Under the pieces are notes generated by a model. That model did not search any database. It worked only from the letters and a program-made list of their open reading frames with translations, and had not been told where the DNA came from. From contig CP015028.1 in the NCBI GenBank assembly GCA_011455275.1, positions 656,911-720,910 on the forward strand: DNA of 64,000 nucleotides, in the 5' to 3' direction. Both the position numbers and the translations under genes were made by a program. This document shows, piece by piece, positions 20,838 through 31,975 of the stretch. Source of the DNA: Pasteurellaceae bacterium Orientalotternb1 (GTDB taxonomy: Bacteria > Pseudomonadota > Gammaproteobacteria > Enterobacterales > Pasteurellaceae). Positions within the stretch are counted from its first letter, which is position 1. Each line of letters opens with the position of its first letter.

Positions 20838-21578
20838 CTAAATATCAAATAATTCTGCAGGATCAAGTTTGAATTGAAGCATATTTGCAGTTGGTCGCCC
20901 ATTATCCCCGCCTTTACGCTGAATGGTTATTCGACCTAATTTAATTGATCCCCTTAGTGAAATTGTTACCTCACCTTGACCATAATGCTGTAAAACTTCA
21001 TTGATATTTTTTAATATCCAACGGGCATTATGTTGGATTTTTTGGGCTACTAATACCCATTCTGCTGAAAATTCACCACGTCCACGAATAATATCACTTA
21101 AAACCAGAATTTTGTTTTTAGAAAACCAGTTTAAAATAAGTTGTTGTTCTTGTTCATTAAACTCGGTAATAAACATTCTTTTCTTATTTTGGCTATCTTT
21201 ATAGGGTGGCAGCTCACCAGTAAAATATTTGAGCAGTTGGCATAATTTCTCATCAAATTTCCACATTTCTTGGTAATTTCTTACCCAACGTTTATCAATT
21301 TGATTAAATCCTCTTTTATTACTCACTAACTTAACTTGGATATTACGAATATCTACCGCTTCTTGATAAAAAATAAAAACTTGAACATTAACATCTGCTT
21401 TATACCCATGAAGCTGAACTGCTTTGACTTTCTCAATTTTAGCTAAGTTATAACCCATAATAGTTAGCCATTCTTGAGCTTCTTTATGTTGTTGCCATTG
21501 ATTGAAGCATTCAACAATATCTTTTTCATTTTTAAAGCCATTTCGAGCCGTTTGAGAACCTAATTTCACTAAGTCCAT
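20838..21578 (-). CDS. Type II restriction endonuclease, HinP1I-like (predicted GCGC)
   Basis: 246-residue protein that matches what I remember of HinP1I along its whole length, including LVSNKRGFNQIDK, GRGEFSAEWVLVAQK and the end RKGGDNGRP...MLQFKLDP. HinP1I uses D62 and Q81-x-K83 for catalysis; here residue 62 is Asp and 81-83 are QVK. HinP1I cuts GCGC. The start is one base after the methyltransferase stop, so the two are one transcript. The pair is clearly AT-richer than valS. The specificity is inferred from homology. Confidence 0.85.
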   Translation of the reverse strand: MDLVKLGSQTARNGFKNEKDIVECFNQWQQHKEAQEWLTIMGYNLAKIEKVKAVQLHGYKADVNVQVFIFYQEAVDIRNIQVKLVSNKRGFNQIDKRWVRNYQEMWKFDEKLCQLLKYFTGELPPYKDSQNKKRMFITEFNEQEQQLILNWFSKNKILVLSDIIRGRGEFSAEWVLVAQKIQHNARWILKNINEVLQHYGQGEVTISLRGSIKLGRITIQRKGGDNGRPTANMLQFKLDPAELFDI

Positions 21579-21579
21579 T

Positions 21580-22542
21580 TTATTTTTCCAAAGCTTTCAA
21601 AAGCTGTTCCGCTAATTTTTGAATTACAGTGACAGTCATTGCATTTCCTGCTTGAGACAGAATTTTGCTATCAGGTAATTTATGTTCAATCACCATTTGA
21701 GCAATTCCTTTTGGAAATCCTTGTAATAACAAAGCTTCATATCCGCTTAATTTATGCAATTTTTGGTTTTTAGTATAGAGAATACCGTGCCGCCCAGTTC
21801 TTAATGTTGGGCTTTTTTCTGAATATAAACGAAAATCAGACTGACGCCAGTCAATAACGTTATAATCCATTTCTAAAATAGAATTTAAATTATATTTACC
21901 TTGATTATATTTATTGTTTAAGTATTTCTGAAAAGTAGTATTTTCTTGAGAAAATACATAGTTTCTTTTATCGCTCAAATAATAGGATATAGGTTTGCTC
22001 TCACACGCTTTAGGGAATTGATAAGGTTTGTGCTTAATATCTTTACGAATACCAACAAAATAAATCCGCTCTCGCATTTGTGGCACACCATAATATTGAC
22101 TATCCAAAACTTTATAATAAACATCATACCCAGCTTGGTCTAACAACATTAATATTGCATTAAGGGTTTCACCATTATTATGATTAACTAATCCTTTAAC
22201 ATTCTCTAAAATAAAATAAGGTATTCTTTTCCAAGTTAAAATATCAACTAGATGATAAATAATTTGCCCACGTTTATCTTCAAAACCTTCTCGCTTTCCT
22301 ACAATAGAAAATGCTTGACAAGGAAAACCTGCAAGCATTAAATCAAAATCTGGCAAACTCGGAATATCAATTTGGGTTAAATCACCTAAATTATTTTCAT
22401 CATTGAAAAAAAGCTGATAAGTTGCATCTGGAACAGGATCGATCTCACTATGTGCGATACATTCCATTCCATTTAATTCTAATCCTAATCTTCCCCCTCC
22501 AATACCAGAACAGAAATCGATAAATTTTAATTTATTATTCAT
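21580..22542 (-). CDS. DNA (cytosine-5) methyltransferase of the same system
   Basis: 320-residue C5-cytosine methyltransferase. Motif I is FIDFCSGIGGGRLG (7-20), motif IV has the catalytic Cys75 in GFPCQAFS, motif VI is ENVKG (113), motif VIII QMRERIYFVG, and motif X QAGNAMTV near the end. The target recognition region between VIII and IX is short. It protects the host from the adjacent nuclease; the predicted target GCGC follows from the endonuclease. Methyltransferase first, nuclease second, with no controller gene visible. Confidence 0.92.
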   Translation of the reverse strand: MNNKLKFIDFCSGIGGGRLGLELNGMECIAHSEIDPVPDATYQLFFNDENNLGDLTQIDIPSLPDFDLMLAGFPCQAFSIVGKREGFEDKRGQIIYHLVDILTWKRIPYFILENVKGLVNHNNGETLNAILMLLDQAGYDVYYKVLDSQYYGVPQMRERIYFVGIRKDIKHKPYQFPKACESKPISYYLSDKRNYVFSQENTTFQKYLNNKYNQGKYNLNSILEMDYNVIDWRQSDFRLYSEKSPTLRTGRHGILYTKNQKLHKLSGYEALLLQGFPKGIAQMVIEHKLPDSKILSQAGNAMTVTVIQKLAEQLLKALEK

Positions 22543-22650
22543 TTTATACTTATAAAATATTAGACAAAATGGGTGTTATCTCGTTATACGAGCGATAAAA
22601 CTCTCGGAAATTTCGCAAAATTTTCTGGAAATCTTACCGCTTGTTGTTTG

Positions 22651-24000
22651 TTAAACTATTACCAAAATTTCTGTAACCACGATGACTACAATTAATCCCA
22701 CGATCATAGGAACAGAAATTCGCTTCACCACTTCAAATGGTGAAATTTTTGCCATTCCTGATACAGCAACAACAACACCAGAAACGGGTGATAAGCTACG
22801 CCCAATATTGGAGGCTTGTAACATCGGAATGGTCAAGTAGGCTGGGTTTATTCCCATTTGTGAAGCCAATTTAGGAATTAACTCTACAAATGCATAGAAT
22901 GGTGCATTACCTGAACCTGTTGTAATAGCTGCTAATGCAGTGATAATTGCTAAAGCGATCATCATTACAAACCCACCACTACTGAAAGATTGTACAGAGT
23001 CAATTAAGGAATGAATGAAGCCAACGGTATTCAGCCCTTGTGCAAATACACCTGCTGCAACTAATAACATAACAACACTTGAAAACGCATCAGCCATACC
23101 TTGGTAAGCAGCATTTAAATTTTCATATACGTCTTTTGCACTCCAAGTTCTTAGAAAATCAATTGTTGCAACAAGCAGTAAACAGATAACAATGATGGTA
23201 ATAATGTGTAATTCTGGTGCTAAGTTGCCATCAAATATGACTACGCCAATAATCGGCGTAAAGGGTAAAATTGCATAGAAGCGAGGAGCATGCGTCTTGA
23301 TTTCTTCTATATTGAGTACTTCTGCTTTATGACCTTCTTTTCGGTCAAGGTAACGTTGCCAAAAGAAATGAGCAATTGCAATAGAAACAATGGCTGAAAT
23401 TGAAATAGGCAAAGTGAGATTAAATGCGAATTCTAATAAAGGCATTTTAGACACTTCTGCGGCTAATACGACATCTCCAGATGTTGGAGAAAGGATAATT
23501 GCTGCAGGAGATGCACAAATTGCTGCCGCAGCTCCTCTAGAAATTCCCACATTTACCATAAGTGGGAAAAGTGTTGCCATTAGTAAAACGCCTAAGCCTG
23601 TAGCGGACGGGACTGCTAATGACATTAAACAAGCCAAGAAGTATGCAACAATCATTAAAATGTAAGGTGATTTGATGTGCTTTAATGGTTGTGAGGCTAA
23701 TTTTACTACCATATCATTAGCACCTAGATGGGTCATATAGGCAGCAAATCCACACAATACCATAATTAACATTCCAAGGTTTCCACCTCGATTCATTAAG
23801 AGATATTTTACATATTCAAAAATATCAAGATAAATACTGCCAGTTGATTTAACTCCCTCAGGTAAAATTTCCTTACCTAACAAGACACTGCATAAAAGTA
23901 GCAATAAACCCGTTGCCATTAAAACACCAGTAGCTGAATAACCCTTAACAATGTAATAACCAACGAGCACTACGGCAATTAAGCCAATAATGATCTCCAT
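22651..24000 (-). CDS. dcuC: Anaerobic C4-dicarboxylate transporter, DcuC family
   Basis: Inner-membrane carrier for succinate, fumarate and related acids, used mostly as a succinate exporter during anaerobic growth. The 449 residues are hydrophobic with about 12 spans; PSATGLGVLLMATLFP and GSGNAPFYAF are typical of the family. AAGGAG precedes the ATG. It sits upstream of the restriction-modification pair in the same direction with its own hairpin-bearing leader. Family assignment is firm; the exact substrate is inferred. Confidence 0.88.
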   Translation of the reverse strand: MEIIIGLIAVVLVGYYIVKGYSATGVLMATGLLLLLCSVLLGKEILPEGVKSTGSIYLDIFEYVKYLLMNRGGNLGMLIMVLCGFAAYMTHLGANDMVVKLASQPLKHIKSPYILMIVAYFLACLMSLAVPSATGLGVLLMATLFPLMVNVGISRGAAAAICASPAAIILSPTSGDVVLAAEVSKMPLLEFAFNLTLPISISAIVSIAIAHFFWQRYLDRKEGHKAEVLNIEEIKTHAPRFYAILPFTPIIGVVIFDGNLAPELHIITIIVICLLLVATIDFLRTWSAKDVYENLNAAYQGMADAFSSVVMLLVAAGVFAQGLNTVGFIHSLIDSVQSFSSGGFVMMIALAIITALAAITTGSGNAPFYAFVELIPKLASQMGINPAYLTIPMLQASNIGRSLSPVSGVVVAVSGMAKISPFEVVKRISVPMIVGLIVVIVVTEILVIV

Positions 24001-24024
24001 AAACTATTCTCCTTTAAACCCGAT

Positions 24025-24158
24025 AGCACTCGTGTCCACACGAGTGCTTTATATTTAAAAATTAACAGCACTCGTCAAAGACGAGCACTATCCGATTTTT
24101 ACAAGCGGTAAGATTTTTCGAAAAATTTGCAAAATGCCTTAAAAATCCTACCGCTTGT
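24025..24158. repeat. Hairpins and inverted uptake signals between holC and dcuC
   Basis: AGCACTCGTG TCCA CACGAGTGCT (24025-24048) is a perfect 10-bp stem with a 4-base loop. A diverged second copy of the arms follows at about 24069-24091 (CTCGTC AAA GACGAG), giving outer complementarity GATAGCACT / AGCACTATC. Next come two uptake signals facing each other (24101-24118 and 24141-24158). One or more of these probably terminate holC; the first could instead shape the dcuC leader. Confidence 0.5.
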
Positions 24159-24160
24159 AT

Positions 24161-24610
24161 TTACACCGATTCCGTCCCCATCTGCCACCCTAGTTGGCGA
24201 TACTGTTTATAACGCTCTCGGGCTTGGGCTTTTTCAGTTTCATCTACGGGAACAAAATCGATCACTTGGTTAAAGCTGTTGATGAAATCGGGAATCTCGG
24301 TCTGCAAGGAAATCAAGAGATCTCGCCGTTGGGCGTTGCGTTTGCCTTTCCACGAAATTTCGATTGGTGTCGCATAGGTGGTGGCTTCGCCCGAGAGATT
24401 GTGCGGCACGAAATCATCGGGTTCTCTCGCCCATAACAGTTCGTCAACGTTGTTCGCCTGTTGCTCGGTTTCGCAGGCAATTAGCACCCGTTTGCCCGCT
24501 CGCCACGCCTTTGCAGCAAGATCGCATGCAAGCCGTTCTGCCGCAGAAAATTCGTTTTCTGGGCTGTCGACTTGGCTGAGAAGATAAAATGTAGCAAGTT
24601 TCACGGGCAA
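24161..24610 (-). CDS. holC: DNA polymerase III chi subunit HolC
   Basis: Clamp-loader accessory subunit that links the replisome to single-strand binding protein. The 149-residue protein shows the family pattern ATFYLLSQ near the start, AGKRVLIACETEQQANNVDELLW in the middle (FVPHNL follows) and a charged C-terminus. Normally next to valS; the intervening dcuC and restriction genes have displaced it. Confidence 0.88.
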   Translation of the reverse strand: MPVKLATFYLLSQVDSPENEFSAAERLACDLAAKAWRAGKRVLIACETEQQANNVDELLWAREPDDFVPHNLSGEATTYATPIEISWKGKRNAQRRDLLISLQTEIPDFINSFNQVIDFVPVDETEKAQARERYKQYRQLGWQMGTESV

Positions 24611-24925
24611 CCTTTGTCAGTAGGAAAAATGCCTAATTTTAGCTGAATAATGCGGAAATGGAAAATGCAAAGCGGTCAGATTTTCCAAAAGTTTTGCAAA
24701 TTGCAAAAAATCGGCAAAATCCGACCGCTTGTAACCCCTTTCCCACCCTCGTTTTTCGGCTAATCAATGTCGTGGTTGTACGTTTTACGCAGTGACTTTA
24801 CTCATTGACTTGTACGGGGCTACACCGTTCAAAAAATGAAACTGCCCTTCGTTTCTGCCATAAGTTAGTGCTTGTTCGCTAAGCGAGCGTGGACATTCGC
24901 CTTAACCGAAAAATTACCAAATTCG
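24611..24925. other. 315-base gap without a recognisable gene
   Basis: Contains a facing uptake-signal pair (24668-24684 and 24716-24732, 5' AAAGCGGTCAGATTTT type) that can act as a hairpin, then about 190 bases of mixed composition with no convincing open frame or ribosome site and no U-tailed hairpin. A short dyad GCTTGTTCGCTAAGCGAGC lies near 24870. I see no known RNA in it. Confidence 0.4.
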
Positions 24926-25378
24926 TTAAATATCGTGCTGCCAGTTAGCTTGTTGGATTTGTGTGTCGAGCTGGCGATGCTGTTTTGCCACTTGATCGGC
25001 TCTTTGGCGGATTTCTCTCACATTAACCGACGCTAAACTCTTGATTTCACTGCGACTATATCGATTTTGCTCTGGCATTGCGGCATCGGCAAGGGAAATC
25101 AACATCGAGTGTTCGGCTTTCAAACGATCCCGCTCTGCCAAGGCTTCCACCATCGTGATGCCATTTTCGAGCTGAATTTGATTGTTGGTGAGATTGATTG
25201 CCACCACTAATTTTTTCAGTTGTTCGGCAGTTTGAGTGTACTCCGCCAATAATTCCTGCGGATTTTCGCTCGGTGTTTCGCCTTCTTGATATTGGGCATT
25301 TTGCTGTAAGCGTTGTGTAAGTTGGGCTAAACGGCGTTGCAAATCCGCTCGTTCAATTAAAGCTTCGGCAAGTTTCAT
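24926..25378 (-). CDS. DIP1984 family (septicolysin-like) protein
   Basis: 150-residue, highly helical, charged protein starting MKLAEALIERADLQRRLAQL, the hallmark of the DIP1984 family. Heptad-like leucines and glutamines suggest coiled coils over most of its length. No signal peptide or enzyme motif. The family is of unknown function despite the septicolysin label some databases give it. Divergent from kbp. Confidence 0.7.
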   Translation of the reverse strand: MKLAEALIERADLQRRLAQLTQRLQQNAQYQEGETPSENPQELLAEYTQTAEQLKKLVVAINLTNNQIQLENGITMVEALAERDRLKAEHSMLISLADAAMPEQNRYSRSEIKSLASVNVREIRQRADQVAKQHRQLDTQIQQANWQHDI

Positions 25379-25477
25379 CGTTTTTCTCTTTGGAACTTAT
25401 TCAAATTCGGTTAATCTAACGCAGCGATTGAGCAATTTCAATCGAAAAATCCGACATTTACTTTACAGGAGTTCAAA

Positions 25478-25921
25478 ATGGGTTTATTTGATTTCGTCTC
25501 TGATATTGGCAAAAAATTATTCAACAAAGAAGAAGATGCCTCAAAAGCGGTAACTGAACATTTAGCACAGGATAATCCAGGTGTGGAAGATGTGAAAGTC
25601 ACCGTTGAAAACGGTGTGGCAAACATCAGTGGTGTGGCATTAACCGCAGCGGCTGTTGAAAAAGCGGTGTTAATGGCGGGCAACATTGCAGGCATCACCA
25701 ACGTGAATATTGACAATGTGCAAATCGCAAATGGCGAGCAAGTGGCAGGCGATGATGCATTTTATGTGATCCAAAAAGGTGATACCCTTTGGAAAATCGC
25801 TGAAAAAGCCTACGGTAACGGTGCGAAATACACTGCGATTGTTGAGGCAAACAAAGAAGTGATCAAAGATGCGGACAAGATCTTCCCTGGTCAAAAAATC
25901 CGTATTCCAAAAGGTTTATAA
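25478..25921 (+). CDS. kbp: BON/LysM protein Kbp (YgaU)
   Basis: 147-residue protein with an N-terminal BON domain (about 25-85, VKVTVENGVANISGVALT) and a C-terminal LysM domain (about 96-146, YVIQKGDTLWKIAEKAYG). This is the architecture of YgaU/Kbp, a cytoplasmic potassium-binding protein in E. coli; no signal peptide is visible here either. Strong AGGAG before the ATG, and an intrinsic terminator directly after the gene. Confidence 0.9.
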   Translation: MGLFDFVSDIGKKLFNKEEDASKAVTEHLAQDNPGVEDVKVTVENGVANISGVALTAAAVEKAVLMAGNIAGITNVNIDNVQIANGEQVAGDDAFYVIQKGDTLWKIAEKAYGNGAKYTAIVEANKEVIKDADKIFPGQKIRIPKGL

Positions 25922-25945
25922 TTTGCAAAATTTTGCGTAGAAGTG

Positions 25946-25977
25946 ACCGCTTGTGGCAACACAAGCGGTTATTTTTT
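25946..25977 (+). terminator. Intrinsic terminator of kbp built from uptake signals
   Basis: ACCGCTTGTG (25946-25955), loop GCAA, CACAAGCGGT (25960-25969), then TATTTTTT. A perfect 10-bp stem with a GNRA-type loop made of two facing uptake-signal cores; it separates kbp from the convergent ferredoxin gene. Confidence 0.9.
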
Positions 25978-25986
25978 ATGACTTTT

Positions 25987-27688
<1,702 letters not shown>

Positions 27689-27689
<1 letters not shown>

Positions 27690-28381
27690 TGATACTTTTT
27701 GCGGGCGACCCCCACGGGAGTTATGCCCACCTTTTCCCCATTGTGAAAGCACGAGAAAATGTTGCTTTGGTGATTTTAGGGGATCTTCAATTAACCACCA
27801 CCGCCGAGCTGGATCAACTCGCCCAGCACTGCGATATTTGGTTTATTCACGGCAATCACGACAGCAAAACCGTGGCGGCTTACGATGCGATTTGGGGCAG
27901 CCACTGGAAAGAACGCAATATTCACGGCAAAGTAGTGGAGATTCAAGGTAAACGGATTGCGGGGCTTGGCGGTGTGTTCCGAGGGCATATTTGGATGCCG
28001 CCGCACCGTCCGATGTATTTCGATCCAATCCATTACTGCCAATATTCGTCACAAGAACGCATTTGGCGAGGTGGTGTGCCGTTGCGACACCGCAGTTCGA
28101 TTTTTCCATCTGATGTGGAAGTGTTGGAATCGCAAAAAGCGGATATTTTGATCACCCACGAAGCCCCACGTCCACACCCACAAGGCTTCGCCCGTATTAA
28201 TCAGCTGGCACGCAAAATGGGTGTGAAGAAAATTTTCCACGGGCATCACCACGACAATTTCGATTATCGCCCGATCAATCGCAACAAACATTGCGATATT
28301 TACAACATCGGCTTCCGCAGTCTTGCGGATATAGACGGCAATTATCTGCTAGTTGGTGTGGATGATCGTGAAACGAAATAG
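27689..28381 (+). CDS. Calcineurin-like metallophosphoesterase
   Basis: 230-residue dinuclear metal phosphoesterase. Ligand motifs in order: AGDPHG (5-10), GDLQ (about 32), GNHDS (about 55), THEAPRPH (about 157) and HGHHHDN (about 187). The start overlaps the nadR stop by one base (TAATG), so translation is coupled, hinting at a role near NAD or nucleotide metabolism, but the substrate is not known. Confidence 0.85.
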
Positions 28382-28383
28382 CT

Positions 28384-28414
28384 CAAAGCCCAGTCAATGA
28401 CTGGGCTTTGTTTT
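28384..28414 (+). terminator. Intrinsic terminator after nadR-phosphoesterase operon
   Basis: CAAAGCCCAGTCA pairs with TGACTGGGCTTTG around a single central base (effective loop about 5), followed by TTTT. Perfect 12-13-bp GC-containing stem. Confidence 0.85.
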
Positions 28415-28450
28415 GCAAAATTTTTGTGAAATGTAACCGCTTGTTACGCC

Positions 28451-28978
28451 TTACGCCGTCAAATTTGTTGAATATTCAGAGTGAGCGTCACTTGGGTACT
28501 TCGGGCTTTCGCCGTATTTGTTGGCGTGTTTTTGACCGTCTTTAAATAATAAAATCGAATACATCACTAATATCGTTAGGCTAAATCCAATTGAAATAAA
28601 CGGCAAACTAACGTCCATATAGATTGCTTGTGTAATTGCGTTTGGATGCAGCGAAGAGGTGAGTTGATAAGTTTGCCAATAAATATAAATTAATGGCAGA
28701 TAAATAATGAGCTGCCACCAACCTGAACGCCCTAAGTCGTGTAAACGACGGGTAACTAGGCTTACTGCTGTGATGGTTAATACATACGAAATCAGATCAT
28801 AAGTTGAGCCTAGAAAATTGCCGAAGCCCGTTAAATTCAACATCATCGCAAATTCTTGAATCAAGCTCATACTAAAACCGATTGTGAACACAATCAGATA
28901 GTACCAACCAAACTCTCTGCGGCGAGATCGGCCTTTGAAATTAAAGGTATTTTTCAGTGCTAATAGAAACCAATTCAT
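28451..28978 (-). CDS. DUF805 membrane protein
   Basis: 175-residue inner-membrane protein of the DUF805 family with four membrane segments and the family motifs GRSRRREFGWYYL near the N-terminus (about 16-28) and RRLHDLGRSGWW after the second span. No enzyme motif; function unknown. It is divergent from prfC. Confidence 0.85.
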   Translation of the reverse strand: MNWFLLALKNTFNFKGRSRRREFGWYYLIVFTIGFSMSLIQEFAMMLNLTGFGNFLGSTYDLISYVLTITAVSLVTRRLHDLGRSGWWQLIIYLPLIYIYWQTYQLTSSLHPNAITQAIYMDVSLPFISIGFSLTILVMYSILLFKDGQKHANKYGESPKYPSDAHSEYSTNLTA

Positions 28979-29179
28979 TTTTTACTTCCTTTTGTATTTG
29001 TATTTTTTGCAAAAAATTGCGAGAAACTGACCGCTTGCGTGTTATTCGACACCACAAGCGGCCATTTCTTGCAGAAATTTTGCAAATCTTAGCACAAATT
29101 CTGTCTAGTGGTTGTGATGCTCCGCAAGATCGGGGAAAATACGCCGTTTTACGATTTTAATGAAAAGATAGAGAAACCA

Positions 29180-30769
29180 ATGTCACTCAACGATTATCCA
29201 CAACAAGTAAATAAAAGACGCACTTTTGCGATTATTTCCCACCCCGATGCCGGTAAAACCACCATCACCGAAAAAGTCTTGCTGTACGGACAAGCCATTC
29301 AAAAAGCGGGTTCAGTCAAAGGAAAAGGCTCGCAAGCTCACGCTAAATCCGACTGGATGGAAATGGAAAAACAGCGTGGGATTTCGATTACCACGTCCGT
29401 TATGCAGTTCCCTTACGGCGATTGTTTGGTGAATTTGCTCGACACCCCAGGGCACGAAGACTTCTCGGAAGATACTTACCGTACGCTCACGGCGGTGGAT
29501 AGCTGCTTGATGGTGATCGACAGTGCCAAAGGGGTTGAGGAACGGACGATCAAATTGATGGAAGTTACCCGCCTGCGTGATACGCCAATTCTCACCTTTA
29601 TGAACAAACTCGACCGTGATATTCGTGATCCGATGGAACTGCTTGATGAAGTGGAAAGTGTACTAAAAATCCGTTGTGCCCCAATCACTTGGCCGATCGG
29701 TTGCGGTAAATTGTTCAAAGGCGTCTACCACATTGCCAACGATGAAACGTATCTCTACCAAACGGGGCAAGGGCATACCATTCAAGACGTGCGAGTGGTG
29801 AAAGGCTTAAACAACCCAGAGCTTGATGCCGCAGTGGGTGGTGATTTAGCTCAACAACTGCGTGATGAGTTGGAACTCGTGCAAGGGGCGAGCAACGAAT
29901 TTGACCACGAGGCTTTTCTCAAAGGCGAACTCACCCCCGTTTTCTTCGGAACGGCACTCGGTAACTTCGGGGTTGATCATTTCCTAGATGGATTAACCGC
30001 TTGGGCACCCGCCCCGCAAGCTCGCCAAACGGACGAACGGGAAGTGTCAGCAAGCGAAGAAAAATTCAGCGGTTTTGTGTTTAAAATTCAAGCGAATATG
30101 GATCCCAAACACCGCGATCGTGTAGCATTTTTGCGGGTTGTTTCAGGCAAATACGAAAAAGGAATGAAGCTCAAACACGTCCGAATCGGCAAAGATGTCG
30201 TGATTTCTGACGCACTCACCTTTATGGCGGGCGATCGCTCGCACGCCGAAGAAGCCTACGCGGGCGATATTATCGGCTTACACAATCACGGCACGATCCA
30301 AATCGGCGACACCTTCACTCAAGGCGAAAACCTGAAATTTACGGGCATTCCAAACTTCGCCCCAGAGCTTTTCCGTCGCATTCGGTTGAAAGATCCGCTC
30401 AAACAGAAGCAGTTACTCAAAGGCTTAGTTCAGCTTTCCGAAGAAGGGGCGGTGCAAGTATTCCGTCCGTTGATGAACAACGATTTAATTGTTGGGGCGG
30501 TTGGGGTGTTGCAGTTTGATGTAGTCGTTTCTCGTTTGAAATCGGAATACAACGTCGAAGCGATTTATGAGACCGTCAATGTTGCCACCGCACGCTGGGT
30601 CGAGTGCGGTGATGCGAAGAAATTTGAAGAATTTAAACGCAAAAACGAACAGAACTTAGCCCTAGACGGTGGTGATAATCTCACCTACATCGCTCCAACG
30701 ATGGTGAATTTGAACTTGGCACAAGAACGCTATCCTGATGTGGTGTTCTTTAAAACCAGAGAGCACTAA
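29180..30769 (+). CDS. prfC: Peptide chain release factor 3
   Basis: GTPase that recycles class I release factors from ribosomes after termination. The 529-residue protein shows the G1 loop SHPDAGKTT (about 20), [12 protein letters not shown], and the domain II/III region typical of RF3. The start at [16 protein letters not shown] has GAGA upstream; an in-frame upstream start at 29108 would add 24 atypical residues. Confidence 0.96.
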   Translation: MSLNDYPQQVNKRRTFAIISHPDAGKTTITEKVLLYGQAIQKAGSVKGKGSQAHAKSDWMEMEKQRGISITTSVMQFPYGDCLVNLLDTPGHEDFSEDTYRTLTAVDSCLMVIDSAKGVEERTIKLMEVTRLRDTPILTFMNKLDRDIRDPMELLDEVESVLKIRCAPITWPIGCGKLFKGVYHIANDETYLYQTGQGHTIQDVRVVKGLNNPELDAAVGGDLAQQLRDELELVQGASNEFDHEAFLKGELTPVFFGTALGNFGVDHFLDGLTAWAPAPQARQTDEREVSASEEKFSGFVFKIQANMDPKHRDRVAFLRVVSGKYEKGMKLKHVRIGKDVVISDALTFMAGDRSHAEEAYAGDIIGLHNHGTIQIGDTFTQGENLKFTGIPNFAPELFRRIRLKDPLKQKQLLKGLVQLSEEGAVQVFRPLMNNDLIVGAVGVLQFDVVVSRLKSEYNVEAIYETVNVATARWVECGDAKKFEEFKRKNEQNLALDGGDNLTYIAPTMVNLNLAQERYPDVVFFKTREH

Positions 30770-30776
30770 GTTATTT

Positions 30777-30810
30777 GTTACTTTTCTTTGTATTGCCAAA
30801 GAAAAGTAAC
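30777..30810. repeat. Perfect 14-bp inverted repeat downstream of prfC
   Basis: GTTACTTTTCTTTG (30777-30790) and CAAAGAAAAGTAAC (30797-30810) with a 6-base loop. No U-run follows. The rest of the 285-base gap to rlmB has no gene, only further loosely complementary tracts (GGAAAAATTTA at about 30870 and TAAATTTTTCC at about 30908) and a uptake-signal core. Possibly a dispersed element or terminator. Confidence 0.5.
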
Positions 30811-31054
30811 CAAAAGAAAGGCAACCCTACTTCACCGCTTTCTTCGCTTTGTTTGAATTTGCTTAACGGAAAAATTTAAAACTCGCTTGCGTTGCAAGCT
30901 CAAACACTAAATTTTTCCTACAAATTCAAAGTCGCTCAGGCGGTTCAGAAGGGACCTGATTTCGTTGCAAGCGGTCAAATTCTGGCAATGTTTTGCAAAT
31001 GATAGAGACGGCTCGATTTGCTGTCTTATTGATATATTGAATAAAGAGAAAAAT

Positions 31055-31795
31055 ATGAGCGAACAAATCTACGGCATTCACGCCGTGAAATCCTTTTTAG
31101 ATGTTGCACCAGAACGATTGATTGAGGTGTTTGTACTAAAAGGGCGTGAAGATAAACGGTTAATCCCATTGCTAAACGATTTGCAGCGTTTGGGCATTCG
31201 GGTACAACAGGTCAATCGTCAAGCCCTTGATAGCAAAGCACAGGGCGAGGTGCATCAAGGGATTATTGCCAAAGTGATCCCAGCCAAAGAATTGAATGAA
31301 AACGATCTCGATCAAATTTTAGATCGCAAATCCAACCCGTTTTTATTGATCCTAGACGGCGTAACCGATCCGCACAATCTCGGGGCGTGCTTGCGTACTG
31401 CCGATGCAGCAGGTGTTGATGCGGTGGTTGTACCGAAAGACAAATCCGCTCAACTGACTTCAACGGCTCGCAAAGTCGCTTGCGGGGCAGCGGAAACCGT
31501 GCCACTCATTCGTGTCACCAATCTTGCCCGCACGATGCGTGAACTGCAAGATCGTAATATCTGGATCATCGGCACTGCAGGCGAAGCCACGGAAAGTCTC
31601 TACCAAGCCAAGCTCACAGGGGCGATCGCCTTAGTGATGGGGGCAGAAGGCGACGGTATGCGACGCTTAACCCGTGAACATTGCGACCAACTGATTAGCA
31701 TTCCAATGGCAGGATCGGTTTCATCGTTAAATGTTTCGGTTGCGACTGGCGTGTGCCTGTTTGAAATCGTGCGACAAAAGCAAGCGACACTTTAG
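31055..31795 (+). CDS. rlmB: 23S rRNA (guanosine-2'-O-)-methyltransferase RlmB
   Basis: SpoU-family knot methyltransferase for G2251 of 23S rRNA, 246 residues. N-terminal L30e-like substrate domain ([12 protein letters not shown]), then the trefoil-knot motifs [21 protein letters not shown] and [15 protein letters not shown]. The start is at MSEQIYG; the upstream in-frame ATG at 30965 was rejected because it adds 30 residues not seen in the family. Confidence 0.95.
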   Translation: MSEQIYGIHAVKSFLDVAPERLIEVFVLKGREDKRLIPLLNDLQRLGIRVQQVNRQALDSKAQGEVHQGIIAKVIPAKELNENDLDQILDRKSNPFLLILDGVTDPHNLGACLRTADAAGVDAVVVPKDKSAQLTSTARKVACGAAETVPLIRVTNLARTMRELQDRNIWIIGTAGEATESLYQAKLTGAIALVMGAEGDGMRRLTREHCDQLISIPMAGSVSSLNVSVATGVCLFEIVRQKQATL

Positions 31796-31814
31796 GCAGT
31801 AAAATATTCCCCTT

Positions 31815-31872
31815 ACAAGCGGTTAGATCCGACTAAAAATTTGCAAAAAATAGTGGCAAACTGACCGCTTGT
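31815..31872. terminator. Facing uptake signals downstream of rlmB
   Basis: ACAAGCGGTTAG (31815-31826) and CTGACCGCTTGT (31861-31872) form a stem of about 11 pairs with a 34-base loop. A likely rlmB terminator or simply paired uptake sites. Confidence 0.4.
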
Positions 31873-31975
31873 CGAACGCTTTTCCCGAATTTCTTCTTGC
31901 CTTTTCTTCCCATTTTTGGCACTTCCCCGTATAATCAACGACTATTTTTAACTTAAATTTTACGATAATGACTTC

